Source of the DNA: Acidimicrobiia bacterium
GTDB taxonomy: Bacteria; Actinomycetota; Acidimicrobiia; IMCC26256; PALSA-555
Reading direction: 5' to 3'
Length of the DNA: 11,177 bases
Assembly: GCA_022865365.1 (NCBI GenBank)
Contig: JALHSW010000224.1
Coordinates: 1-11,177, forward strand
This document shows, one piece after another, positions 1 to 6,999 of this stretch. Every line of letters starts with the position of its first letter. The first letter of the stretch is position 1. The notes under the pieces were generated by a model, which was not told the origin of the DNA, did not search any database, and saw only the letters and a list, made by a program, of their open reading frames with translations. Both the position numbers and the translations under genes were made by a program.

Positions 1-11
1 CCCGCGTTGCG

Positions 12-1202
12 TTAGAGGACGGGGAGCTTGTCGGCGACGCGGCCGAGGGAGCGCTTGGGGTTCGGACCTCGCTTCGCGACGTACGCCTCACGCATCTGCG
101 TGCTGCGGTGGACCGGGTCCTTGTCGAACTGCGGGATCACGTGCTTGCCGAACGTCTCCACCGCCTCGACCGCGACCTCGATCGGCATCGTGCTCGAGAG
201 CATCCCGAAGCAGACCTGGTCGGCGCCGGCACCCTCGTACTCCTTCACGGCCTTGATCACCTCGTCGGGTGTGCCAGTCATGACGAGGCGAGCCTTGATC
301 GCCTCTTCGATGGAGGTGGGAGTCGGGTCGGGGATGAGGTTGGGCCATGCCGGGATGCCGTCGGGACGGGGGAACGTGTCGAGGTAGTGGAACACGAGGG
401 TGTTCTGGAATCCCGACGTCATGTTGCACGAGATGTCGCGGGCGCGCTGGCCGTCTTCCAAGCACAGCATCTGACTCGTCACCATGATGTTGTCGTTCAC
501 GTAGTCGCCGACCGGCTCGGCCTTGTCGATGTTGTTCTTGTAGACCTCGATCAGCGGCTTGAGCGTCTCGGGTGAGCCGGTGGTGAAGCACAGGACCCCG
601 AGACCCAGGCGTGCGGCCTTCTCGAACGTGCCGGGGTTCCCGGCCGCGATCCACATCGGCGGGTGCGGGTCAGAGAAGGGCTTGGGGAGCACGTTGCGCG
701 GCGGCATCGAGAAGTACTTGCCGTCGAAGCTGTACTCGTTCTGGGACCACATCTTCTTGAACTCGGGCAGGACCTCGTCGACCATCTTCTTGGTGTCCTC
801 GGGGTCGGTGATCCCGAACCCGCGCTGCTCGGTCGTCGACGATCCGCGCCCGACGCCGAACTCGAAGCGTCCGTTGGAGAGGTGGTCGAGCATCGCGACC
901 TTCTCGGCCACCTTGGCGGGCGGCGAGACGGGCGGCGTGATGTTGAAGATGCCGCTCCCGAGGTGGATGCGCTCGGTGACGCCGGCGAGGTAGCCGAGGA
1001 ACGCCTCGCTCGCGGAGAGGTGCGAGTACTCGGTGAGGAAGTGGTGCTCGGTCGCCCATGTGTACTTGAAGCCGGCCTTGTCGGCCGCGACCGTCCACGC
1101 GATCTCGTTCTTCAGCCGCTGGGCCTCGACGGACCACTGGTCGTCGACCTTCTCGTAGGCCTGGTGCGGCGTGTAGAGGCTGTTGAAGAGCGAGAACTCC
1201 AT
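12..1202 (-). CDS. LLM-class flavin-dependent oxidoreductase (luciferase-like monooxygenase)
   Basis: This 396-residue protein has the bacterial luciferase-like TIM-barrel fold of cytosolic enzymes that use reduced FMN or F420 to oxidise organic substrates. Visible signatures are ATEHHF (residues 50-55; EHHF is the LuxA-type active-site motif), VAMLDHLSNGRFEFGVGRG (102-120) and PPMWIAAG (181-188). The length suits the longer luciferase-like subfamily. The ATG has a good Shine-Dalgarno, AGGAG, five bases upstream (1212-1208), and the stop is TAA. The gene lies downstream of the NTF2-like gene on the same strand but has its own candidate promoter and a KstR-like operator in the 108-base gap, so it is probably controlled separately. 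Substrate and cofactor (FMN or F420) cannot be decided from sequence. The fold assignment is very secure, the specific reaction unknown. Confidence 0.93.
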   Translation of the reverse strand: MEFSLFNSLYTPHQAYEKVDDQWSVEAQRLKNEIAWTVAADKAGFKYTWATEHHFLTEYSHLSASEAFLGYLAGVTERIHLGSGIFNITPPVSPPAKVAEKVAMLDHLSNGRFEFGVGRGSSTTEQRGFGITDPEDTKKMVDEVLPEFKKMWSQNEYSFDGKYFSMPPRNVLPKPFSDPHPPMWIAAGNPGTFEKAARLGLGVLCFTTGSPETLKPLIEVYKNNIDKAEPVGDYVNDNIMVTSQMLCLEDGQRARDISCNMTSGFQNTLVFHYLDTFPRPDGIPAWPNLIPDPTPTSIEEAIKARLVMTGTPDEVIKAVKEYEGAGADQVCFGMLSSTMPIEVAVEAVETFGKHVIPQFDKDPVHRSTQMREAYVAKRGPNPKRSLGRVADKLPVL

Positions 1203-1247
1203 CGATGCTCCTGAGAGGTGGGCCGGGCTCCGGCGTGCAGTCGGCGC

Positions 1248-1276
1248 AGAGTACCGAACCCCGGAGCAAAGTGCAA
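1248..1276 (-). promoter_or_regulatory. Candidate promoter of the first LLM oxidoreductase gene
   Basis: Read on the minus strand, a -35-like TTGCAC (1276-1271) is followed after exactly 17 bases by a -10-like TACTCT (1253-1248), about 45 bases before the ATG at 1202. The -35 lies inside the KstR-like operator at 1272-1285, so a bound repressor would block polymerase. This is a pattern match only. Confidence 0.5.
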
Positions 1277-1285
1277 CACGTTCTA
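1272..1285. promoter_or_regulatory. KstR-like TetR operator, site 1
   Basis: The plus-strand sequence TGCAACACGTTCTA fits the published mycobacterial KstR consensus TNNAACNNGTTNNA at every fixed base. KstR is a TetR-family repressor of cholesterol and lipid catabolism genes. The site sits about 70 bases upstream of the LLM oxidoreductase start and overlaps its predicted -35. A nearly identical 17-base copy lies at 1813-1829. The regulator itself is not encoded in this window. Confidence 0.72.
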
Positions 1286-1338
1286 GTTTCGAGGTCCTAG
1301 TTTCGAGGTCCTAGTTTCGATGTCCTGGCTTCGAGTTC
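1283..1338. repeat. Tandem repeat, four copies of a 14-base unit
   Basis: The unit CTAGTTTCGAGGTC occurs at 1283-1296 and 1297-1310 identically, at 1311-1324 with one change, and at 1325-1338 with three changes. The first unit shares its CTA with the right arm of the KstR-like operator. The last two units lie inside the 3' end of the NTF2-like gene and supply its TAG stop (1313-1311). The identical outer copies and decaying inner copies suggest recent local duplication by slippage. Confidence 0.9.
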
Positions 1339-1790
1339 TCGGCAGTCGCCGCTCGCTTGGCCTTGAGCCAGCCCTTGATCATCTGGCCGAACTCGACGGG
1401 GTTGTACATGTCCTCCTCGTAGGAGAACTGCCCGTCGCCGGCGTAGTGCAGCATCGTCCAGTTGTACTCCCGGTGATCGCTGCCGTCGCCGGGGTCGTCC
1501 ATGACGTTCGCGACCTGGCAGAGCACCCAGCCCCGTGCCTCGTCGATGACGTACCAGTCGATCGGGAACGAGCTCATGTCGTCGTTGATCGGCTCCGCCA
1601 TGCAGGCCTGGATCCAGTCGTAGATGGCCGTGCGCCCGTGCATCCGCCCGTAGTGGTGCTCGTAGTACTCGGCGTCCTCGGTGAAGCACTCCGACCACTC
1701 CCGCCAGTCACCGCTGGCTCCGGCCGCGGCGGCGGTCTCCTGGAAGTGCGTGAACGCGGCCTCGATCTCATCCCGCTCGAACCCGCCCAT
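1311..1790 (-). CDS. NTF2-like / SnoaL-fold protein
   Basis: This 159-residue protein resembles the NTF2-like (SnoaL) cone-shaped alpha+beta fold, a family that includes ketosteroid isomerases, polyketide cyclases, dehydratases and many uncharacterised actinobacterial proteins. Family-like segments are DWREWSECFTEDAEYYEHHYG (28-48) followed by GRTAIYDWI (52-60), and EEDMYNPVEFGQMIKGWLKA near the C-terminus (about 125-144). It is probably a cytosolic isomerase, lyase or ligand-binding protein; the reaction is not identifiable. The ATG is preceded closely by a purine-rich GAGGGGGAG. It diverges from the MFS gene across a 106-base region holding the second KstR-like operator. Its last ten codons and TAG stop are built from the 14-base tandem repeat, so the C-terminal tail (ENSKPGHRN) is unlikely to be conserved. 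Confidence 0.85.
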   Translation of the reverse strand: MGGFERDEIEAAFTHFQETAAAAGASGDWREWSECFTEDAEYYEHHYGRMHGRTAIYDWIQACMAEPINDDMSSFPIDWYVIDEARGWVLCQVANVMDDPGDGSDHREYNWTMLHYAGDGQFSYEEDMYNPVEFGQMIKGWLKAKRAATAENSKPGHRN

Positions 1791-1802
1791 TGCTCCCCCT
1801 CA

Positions 1803-1831
1803 TGCCGACGTAGTGCAACGCGTTCTAGCAT
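1803..1831 (+). promoter_or_regulatory. Possible promoter of the MFS transporter gene
   Basis: A -10-like TAGCAT (1826-1831) overlaps the right end of the second KstR-like operator. The sequence 17 bases upstream, TGCCGA (1803-1808), is a poor -35. The predicted transcript would have a leader of about 60 bases before the GTG at 1897. Evidence is weak beyond the -10 match and its overlap with the operator. Confidence 0.35.
1814..1827. promoter_or_regulatory. KstR-like TetR operator, site 2
   Basis: The sequence TGCAACGCGTTCTA again fits TNNAACNNGTTNNA at every fixed base and differs from site 1 at one position. It lies between the divergent NTF2-like (start 1790) and MFS (start 1897) genes, where one bound dimer could repress both directions. 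Confidence 0.72.
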
Positions 1832-1880
1832 CAGCAGCCCGACCCGTCGAGGGCACCGCACTCGGAATCGGCCGGGGCCC

Positions 1881-1887
1881 AGGAAGG
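1881..1887 (+). promoter_or_regulatory. Shine-Dalgarno fixing the MFS start
   Basis: AGGAAGG ends nine bases before GTG at 1897. This supports the GTG start over the open frame that extends back to 1681, which would run through the NTF2-like gene and the operator and give no transporter-like sequence. Confidence 0.7.
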
Positions 1888-1896
1888 CAGAGGCAC

Positions 1897-3522
1897 GTGA
1901 CGAACGATCGGCGCGTGCTCGTCGTGTTCATCGGGCTGATGCTCGGGAACGCGATGGCGGCGCTCGATTCGACCCTCGTCGCGACCGCGTTGCCCACGAT
2001 CGTCGGCGACCTCGGCGGACTGCGCGACCTCTCGTGGGTTGCCACGGCCTACCTGCTCACCGGGATGGCGAGCGGCCCGCTCTACGGCAAGCTCGGCGAC
2101 CTCTACGGACGCAAGCGCCTGTTCCTCTTCGCGGTCGTCATCTTCCTCGTCGCGTCCGCGCTCTGTGGCACCGCGCAGTCGATGACCCAGCTCATCGGGT
2201 TCCGCGCGCTGCAGGGCGTCGGCGCCGGCGGGTTGATCGCCCTCCCGATGGCGATGCTCGCCGATCTCGTCCCCGCACGTGACCTCGGGAAGTGGATCGG
2301 CTACTCGGGCTTCGTGTTCGCGCTCTCGAGCGTCGCCGGCCCGCTCTTCGGCGGGCTGTTCTCGCAGCACCTGTCGTGGCGCTGGGCCTTCCTCGTGAAC
2401 ATCCCGATCGGGGTGATCTCGTTGCTGATCGTGAGCAGGAAGCTGCACCTCCCACGCAAGGTCACCGAGCACCGCATCGACTATCTGGGGGCCGCGCTCA
2501 TGGTCACCGGCGTGACGTGCATCGTGTTCCTCACGAGCTGGGGAGGCTCGCGCGAAGACTGGGACTCGCCCGTCATCATCGGGCTGGGTTTGGTCGCCGC
2601 GGCCTCACTGCTCGCACTCGTGATCTGGGAGCGGCACGCCTCGGAGCCGATCCTGCCGCCCCGGCTCTTCCGGATCTCGATCGCGCGCGTGACGCTCGCG
2701 CTCAACGCCGCCACCGGCTTGCTGTTCTTCGCGGGGCTTTACTTCCTCTCCGCGTTCTTGCAGCTCGTCGACGGCATCGACCCGACCGAGTCCGGTCTCT
2801 ACCTCATCCCGCTCATGGGCTCGACCGTGATCGGGACGATGATCGTCGGACGGTTGATCGACCGGTCGCGAAAGTACCGGCGATATCCGATCGCGGGCAC
2901 GATCATCGTGCTCGTCGCGCTCGGGCTCCTCGTTCGCCTCGACGCGGCCAGCAGCCCGGCGGAGGTGGTGCTCGGTGCCGCTGTCCTCGGGTTCGGCCTC
3001 GGCCTCGTGATGCAGGTGCTGATCCTGGCGATCCAGAATGCGGTGGAGCTGCGTGACATCGGCGTCGCGACATCGATGTCGATGTTCTCGCGACAGTTTG
3101 GGGCAGCCGTCGGGCTGGCGCTGCTCGGGAGCGTCTTCAACTCGCGGCTCTCGCACTGGATCGGAGCGCTGGTGCCCAAGAGTGCCCACGTCGATCCGGC
3201 CACGCTTCGAGGTCGCCCGGAGACGCTCGCCGGACTCACGCCGGCCCTGCGCGAGACCGTGGCCGACGCGTTCGCGCGTTCGCTGCACACGGTCTTCCTT
3301 GTCTGCGTGCCAGTTGGGATCATCGCCTTCGTGCTCGCACTCCTGCTCCGCGAGATCCCGTTGCGGGAGCATGCGTTGGCCGACGAAGCGCTCGGAGAGC
3401 ACGCAATCGTGGAGACTGCAGGCGACGATCTCGCGATCGCACTGGAAGGGGCCGTGCTCGCCACCGGCGTGGTGGGGAGCGGAGCGTCCGAGAGAGCCGG
3501 AGTGGGAGTGCCACCACCATGA
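1897..3522 (+). CDS. MFS transporter, DHA2 (EmrB/QacA) 14-TM type
   Basis: This 541-residue inner-membrane protein looks like a proton-coupled drug or metabolite exporter of the DHA2 family. From the GTG start it shows the first-helix motif LDSTLVATALPTI (23-35), MFS motif A GKLGDLYGRKR (64-74), a motif C-like stretch ending in AGPLFGG (147-153) and the family-typical WRWAFLVNIPIG (161-172). Hydrophobic segments continue to about residue 485 and fit about 14 membrane helices. A hydrophilic tail of about 55 residues follows LLREIPLRE. The TGA stop overlaps the ATG of the next LLM gene by four bases, so the two are translationally coupled and probably act on related compounds. A KstR-like operator lies about 70 bases upstream. 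Substrate and transport direction are unknown, although DHA2 members are normally exporters. Confidence 0.92.
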   Translation: MTNDRRVLVVFIGLMLGNAMAALDSTLVATALPTIVGDLGGLRDLSWVATAYLLTGMASGPLYGKLGDLYGRKRLFLFAVVIFLVASALCGTAQSMTQLIGFRALQGVGAGGLIALPMAMLADLVPARDLGKWIGYSGFVFALSSVAGPLFGGLFSQHLSWRWAFLVNIPIGVISLLIVSRKLHLPRKVTEHRIDYLGAALMVTGVTCIVFLTSWGGSREDWDSPVIIGLGLVAAASLLALVIWERHASEPILPPRLFRISIARVTLALNAATGLLFFAGLYFLSAFLQLVDGIDPTESGLYLIPLMGSTVIGTMIVGRLIDRSRKYRRYPIAGTIIVLVALGLLVRLDAASSPAEVVLGAAVLGFGLGLVMQVLILAIQNAVELRDIGVATSMSMFSRQFGAAVGLALLGSVFNSRLSHWIGALVPKSAHVDPATLRGRPETLAGLTPALRETVADAFARSLHTVFLVCVPVGIIAFVLALLLREIPLREHALADEALGEHAIVETAGDDLAIALEGAVLATGVVGSGASERAGVGVPPP

Positions 3523-4460
3523 GGGTCTCGGTGGGGCTACCGACGCACCGCATCGACCGGTTCGACGAGCTGGCGAGCGCGGCCGCGATCGGCGAGCTGG
3601 CCGAGGCGGCCGAGGAGGCGGGGTTCGACGGCGCGTTCGTGACGGAGCACCCGTTTCCCGACGACCGCTGGCTCGCCAAGGGAGGCCATCACTCGCTCGA
3701 CCCGTTCGTGGCCCTGGCATTCGCTGCGGCGGCCACGACCAGCCTCCGGCTCCAGACGAACCTGTGCATCGCCGCGTACCGCAACCCGTTCCTGCTCGCG
3801 AAGTCGGTCGCGACACTCGACGCGCTCTCCGGCGGACGCATGATCCTCGGGATCGGGACCGGGTACCTCGAGGGCGAGTTCGCCGCGCTCGGCTCGCCGT
3901 TCGACGAGCGCAACGACCGCACCGACGAGGCGATCCGTGCGATGCGAGCCGCGTGGACCGGTGAGAGCGTCGAGATGAAGGGTGAGCACTTCTTGGCCGC
4001 GGGCAACACGATGCTGCCGGCGCCGGCGCAACCGGGCGGTCCGCCGATCTGGATCGGAGGCAACGCCAAGCGCGCGATCCGCCGCGCCGTCGAGCTGGCG
4101 GACGGGTGGGTGCCCATGCCCAACCCGGCGCGATCGGCTGCCCGTCGGCGGACGCCGGCGCTGGAGACGCTCGAAGATCTGCACACCCGGATCCAGGAAG
4201 CCCATGCGGTTTCGGCTGCAGCCGGCCGCGCCGCGCCGCTCGAGATCGTCTTCATGCCGCTCGGCCTCGACATGTTCACGAACGCGCCAGTCGTCCCCGA
4301 TGCGGTCATCGAGAGCATCCAGGCGCTCGCGGCCGTCGGTGTCACATACGTGACGACGAGCGTGCCCGGCGAGACGCGGGCGGAGGTGCTCGCCAACCTT
4401 GCGATCTTCCGCGACGCGATCATTCCCGCGGTGCGCGGCCTGGAGGGGAAGACCGGCTGA
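3519..4460 (+). CDS. LLM-class oxidoreductase, probably F420-dependent (Rv2161c-like)
   Basis: This 313-residue luciferase-fold enzyme shows VTEHPFPDDRW (41-51), SVATLDALSGGRMILGIGTG (96-115) and PPIWIGGN (175-182). This pattern matches the probable F420-dependent oxidoreductase group that includes M. tuberculosis Rv2161c. Members transfer hydride between F420H2/F420 and organic substrates; the substrate here is unknown. The ATG lies inside the MFS stop (ATGA overlap) with only a weak GGGAG upstream, so translation likely depends on coupling. The stop is six bases from the end of the convergent YNRWY-motif gene, leaving no room for a conventional terminator. It belongs to a different subfamily from the LLM genes at 12-1202 and 5602-6624. 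Confidence 0.92.
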   Translation: MRVSVGLPTHRIDRFDELASAAAIGELAEAAEEAGFDGAFVTEHPFPDDRWLAKGGHHSLDPFVALAFAAAATTSLRLQTNLCIAAYRNPFLLAKSVATLDALSGGRMILGIGTGYLEGEFAALGSPFDERNDRTDEAIRAMRAAWTGESVEMKGEHFLAAGNTMLPAPAQPGGPPIWIGGNAKRAIRRAVELADGWVPMPNPARSAARRRTPALETLEDLHTRIQEAHAVSAAAGRAAPLEIVFMPLGLDMFTNAPVVPDAVIESIQALAAVGVTYVTTSVPGETRAEVLANLAIFRDAIIPAVRGLEGKTG

Positions 4461-4466
4461 CGGACG

Positions 4467-4820
4467 CTAAGGCCTTGTCTCCGGCGTGATCTCCTCGAAG
4501 AACATCGTCTTCAACATCGGGTCGAGCTCGAGCAGGTCGGTGTTGACGGTGATTCGCCCGTCGCCGAACCCCTGCGCGTTCGCGTCGGCGAGGTCCTGCC
4601 AGCTCTCCACCTCGACCTCGTAGAGCGCGAGGTACCGGCGACCGGCCGCGTCGTCGCCGGGCATCAGCTGCGTGTCGGCGAGCTTGAAGCGACGGGCCGA
4701 CTTCACGCCGGGCAGCGCGAGCACCTCGCGCATGTGCACGTAGTCGTACCAGCGGTTGTACTCGGCGTCGACGTCGTCGCTCACGGGGTTCGAGAGGGCG
4801 AGGAAGAGTCCCTTGGGCAT
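4467..4820 (-). CDS. Small YNRWY-motif protein, probable EthD-like dimeric alpha/beta-barrel fold
   Basis: This 117-residue protein begins MPKGLFLALSNP and carries AEYNRWYDYVHMREVLALPG (19-38), then SARRF and the strand-like RRYLALYEVE (61-70). These features fit the EthD/ferredoxin-like dimeric alpha+beta-barrel proteins commonly encoded beside actinobacterial oxidoreductases. The ATG at 4820 is preferred over upstream starts because AAAGGAA lies five bases before it and longer versions would overlap the SDR. It is last in a minus-strand run, 44 bases after the SDR stop, with a small hairpin in the gap. The role is unknown; relatives are small monooxygenases, decarboxylases or accessory proteins. 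The 269-residue protein at 8479-9288 carries a similar motif (AYNRWYERDHFY). Confidence 0.82.
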   Translation of the reverse strand: MPKGLFLALSNPVSDDVDAEYNRWYDYVHMREVLALPGVKSARRFKLADTQLMPGDDAAGRRYLALYEVEVESWQDLADANAQGFGDGRITVNTDLLELDPMLKTMFFEEITPETRP

Positions 4821-4838
4821 CGTGGTTCCTTTCGGTCG

Positions 4839-4854
4839 GCCCCGTTCCCGGGGC
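4839..4854 (-). other. Small hairpin between SDR and YNRWY-motif gene
   Basis: A perfect 6-bp GC stem (GCCCCG / CGGGGC) with a TTCC loop sits in the 44-base gap between two same-strand genes. No T-run follows in the direction of transcription, so it is not a normal intrinsic terminator. It could mark RNA processing or be chance in GC-rich DNA. Confidence 0.35.
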
Positions 4855-4864
4855 GGTCGGATCG

Positions 4865-5605
4865 TCAAATCGTGGTCGCGCCGCCGTTGATTCCGAGAAC
4901 CTGGCCGGTGATCCACGCGGCGGAGTCGGAGGTGAGGAAGCACACCGCCCCGGCGACGTCGTCCGGGGTTCCCAGGCGCGCGGTCGGCCAGGGTGGGCGG
5001 CGGTTGTCGTCGGGACCGGTCGCCATGAGTCCGAGCGCCACCGAGTTCACGGTGACGCCGGTGCCGATGAGCTCGGTCGCGAGGTGGCGCGAGAAGCCGA
5101 GCGCGCCCGCCTTGCCCGCCCCGTAGAGCGAGATGCCCGACGGCAGGCCGACGCGGCCGCCCTCGGACGAGATCGTGATGATCCGGCCCCAACCTCGATC
5201 GCACATCCCATCGAGGACGGCCTTGCACCCGTGCAGCACGCCGTAGAGGTTGAGCCGGATGAACTTGTCCCAGTCTTCGACCGGTGTGTCGCGGAAGCTG
5301 CGGGGCACGAATCCCTCCGCGGGGACGCCGGCGTTGTTGACGAGCACGTCGACGGGCCCGAGGGTCGCGCCGATGTCGGCGACCATGGCGCGCATCGCCT
5401 CGAGGTCGGTGACGTCGGCGGTGAAGGGCGCAGCGGCGCCGTCGGAGCTCGTGAGCTCGGCTGCTACTCGCTCGGCTCGATCGGCGTGGAAGTCGTTCAC
5501 GGCGACCGTCGCACCCTCAGCGGCCAGCGCCCGGGCGATGCCTGCGCCCACACCCTGGCCCGCGCCGGTGACGAGCGCGACCCGTCCCGAGAGGTCGGAG
5601 CTCAT
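4865..5605 (-). CDS. SDR-family NAD(P)-dependent oxidoreductase
   Basis: This classical short-chain dehydrogenase/reductase has 246 residues, the usual length. It has the nucleotide motif TGAGQGVG (13-20), NNAG (90-93), an Asn in RLNLYG (119), the catalytic serine region ISS (145-147) and YGAGK (Tyr161, Lys165). It ends with a typical WITGQVLGINGG. An Asp after the second strand (VNDF, Asp38) favours NAD(H) over NADP(H). It would oxidise a hydroxyl or reduce a carbonyl on an unidentified substrate. The ATG overlaps the stop of the upstream LLM gene (ATGA), indicating coupled expression and possibly consecutive steps. All catalytic residues are present. Confidence 0.95.
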   Translation of the reverse strand: MSSDLSGRVALVTGAGQGVGAGIARALAAEGATVAVNDFHADRAERVAAELTSSDGAAAPFTADVTDLEAMRAMVADIGATLGPVDVLVNNAGVPAEGFVPRSFRDTPVEDWDKFIRLNLYGVLHGCKAVLDGMCDRGWGRIITISSEGGRVGLPSGISLYGAGKAGALGFSRHLATELIGTGVTVNSVALGLMATGPDDNRRPPWPTARLGTPDDVAGAVCFLTSDSAAWITGQVLGINGGATTI

Positions 5606-6624
5606 GATGCGGCCTGCTCGGTGCGAAAGCCCGACACGATCGCTTCGAGCGTGGCGCGACTGGCGTCGTAGGGCATCGACAGCCCGACGCGGTCGACGGT
5701 GTCGCCATAGCGCGCGTGCAACAGCGCCGCGATCTCTTCGGGGGCACCGCGGACCGCGATCGTGTCAAGTACCTCGTCGGGGATCACACCGGCGATCTCA
5801 TCCCATCGCCCCTGCTTGGTGAGCGCGTTGAGCTCGGTCTGGAGATCTCCCCAACCGTGTGCGTCGAGCGTGACGCGGTACGCGGGCGTGGAGCCGTAGA
5901 AACCCAGAAGTCCCCGCACATGCGTGATCGCCGTCTCCATCTCCTCGTCGGTGCTGCCGGTGCAGACGATGGGCGTGGCCGACACCGTGAACTCGCGACG
6001 CTGACGGCCGGTCCGGGCGAGGCCTTCGTCGACGGCGCGCGCGACGTGCTCGAGGACGAACTTCCCGGTGTGGAACGGGTGCACGAGGAGACCGTCACCG
6101 ACCTCGGCTGCGCACGCGGTCATCTTCGGCCCCAGACCGGCCACCCAGACGGGTGGCGGCCCGCTCGGGTTCGGCCCGGGATCGAAGAAGGGGGTCATGA
6201 GCGTGTGGCGGTAGATCTCGCCGCGGAAGTCCAGCGGCGTCCCATCGCCCCACGCCGCCTGGACGGCCTTGATCGCCTGCACCATCTCGCGCATCCGGGC
6301 GACGGGTCGGCTCCATGTCATCGAGAACCGGTGCTCGATGTGGGGGCGGATCTGGGAACCGAGGCCGAGCACGAAACGGCCTTGCGCCGCGTGCTGGATG
6401 TCGTTGGCCATCTGGGCGAGGTCCATCGGACTGCGAGCGAACGCGACCGCGATGTTGGTGAACAGCGTCGGCCGCGCGGTGTGCTCCGCCGCGAGCAGGA
6501 GTGGAAAGAACGGTTCGTGCGGACCTTCAGCGGTGTAGAGCCCGTCGAACCCGATCGTCTCGAGGTCGTGGGCGAGGTCGCCGGCGGCGGGGAGATCGCC
6601 GCGCAAGTAGTGGTCGATCAGCAT
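5602..6624 (-). CDS. LLM-class F420-dependent oxidoreductase (TIGR03617-like)
   Basis: This 340-residue luciferase-fold enzyme has the subfamily-specific TAEGPHEPFFPLLLAAEHT (31-49), GRFVLGLGSQIRPHIEHRFS (82-101) and PPPVWVAGLGPKM (156-168). I recognise this pattern from the TIGR03617 group of actinobacterial F420-dependent LLM oxidoreductases. The reaction is unknown. The ATG at 6624 has no Shine-Dalgarno, but a TATCGT hexamer lies ten bases upstream, suggesting a local promoter with a very short or absent leader. The TGA overlaps the SDR start by four bases. The gap to the upstream DUF202 gene is 60 bases, so this gene may be transcribed both by read-through and from its own promoter. Confidence 0.93.
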   Translation of the reverse strand: MLIDHYLRGDLPAAGDLAHDLETIGFDGLYTAEGPHEPFFPLLLAAEHTARPTLFTNIAVAFARSPMDLAQMANDIQHAAQGRFVLGLGSQIRPHIEHRFSMTWSRPVARMREMVQAIKAVQAAWGDGTPLDFRGEIYRHTLMTPFFDPGPNPSGPPPVWVAGLGPKMTACAAEVGDGLLVHPFHTGKFVLEHVARAVDEGLARTGRQRREFTVSATPIVCTGSTDEEMETAITHVRGLLGFYGSTPAYRVTLDAHGWGDLQTELNALTKQGRWDEIAGVIPDEVLDTIAVRGAPEEIAALLHARYGDTVDRVGLSMPYDASRATLEAIVSGFRTEQAAS

Positions 6625-6634
6625 GAGTCGCGGG

Positions 6635-6640
6635 ACGATA
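6635..6640 (-). promoter_or_regulatory. -10-like TATCGT before the third LLM gene
   Basis: TATCGT fits the actinobacterial TANNNT pattern and lies ten bases before the ATG at 6624, which lacks a Shine-Dalgarno. Transcription would start within a few bases of the ATG. No convincing -35 is visible. Confidence 0.4.
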
Positions 6641-6684
6641 GCCTGCCGCCCCGCGAAGCCCTGCCCGGCGGACCGCGGACGAGC

Positions 6685-6999
6685 TCAGCTGTTCACGAAG
6701 GTCACGACGAGCCCGGCGCCTGCGAGCGCCACCGTCCCGATCGACACGGCGAGCAGCTCACCCGGGCGACGCGGCTGGGCTTCGTCGCGCCGATGGTGGG
6801 CGAGTCGCCATCCGAGGATGCCCACGGCCCATCCGAATCCCGCGACCGCGAGCAGCGCGAGTGCGGCCAGATCCCCTGCGGCCGGGTTGCCGCTCCAGAC
6901 GCGACGCACGAGGATCGCGAAGGCCCCGAGCAGCGCGATGCCGCTGCGGGTCCACGCGAGGTCGGTGCGTTCCTCGGCGAGACCGGGGGGCTCGGGCAT
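6685..6999 (-). CDS. DUF202 (YidG/YidH-like) small membrane protein, copy 2
   Basis: This 104-residue protein carries the DUF202 signature LAEERTDLAWTRSGIAL (7-23) and about three hydrophobic segments (roughly 18-33, 45-65 and 82-102), so it should be an integral membrane protein. DUF202 proteins are widespread and functionally undefined. The ATG immediately follows the TAG of the upstream DUF202 gene with no spacer, so the pair must be co-translated. Tandem DUF202 genes also occur as yidG/yidH in E. coli. Confidence 0.85.
   Translation of the reverse strand: MPEPPGLAEERTDLAWTRSGIALLGAFAILVRRVWSGNPAAGDLAALALLAVAGFGWAVGILGWRLAHHRRDEAQPRRPGELLAVSIGTVALAGAGLVVTFVNS

Noticed and set aside
1681..1896. 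72-residue N-terminal extension of the MFS protein
   Set aside because: It would overlap the divergent NTF2-like gene and the operator, is not transporter-like, and a good Shine-Dalgarno precedes the GTG at 1897.
2605..3816. 403-codon minus-strand open frame opposite the MFS gene
   Set aside because: Low-complexity Arg/Glu/Asp/His-rich translation antisense to a transporter with clear motifs.
4461..4466. Bidirectional terminator between the convergent genes
   Set aside because: Only six bases separate the stops and no stem followed by a T-run is visible around them.
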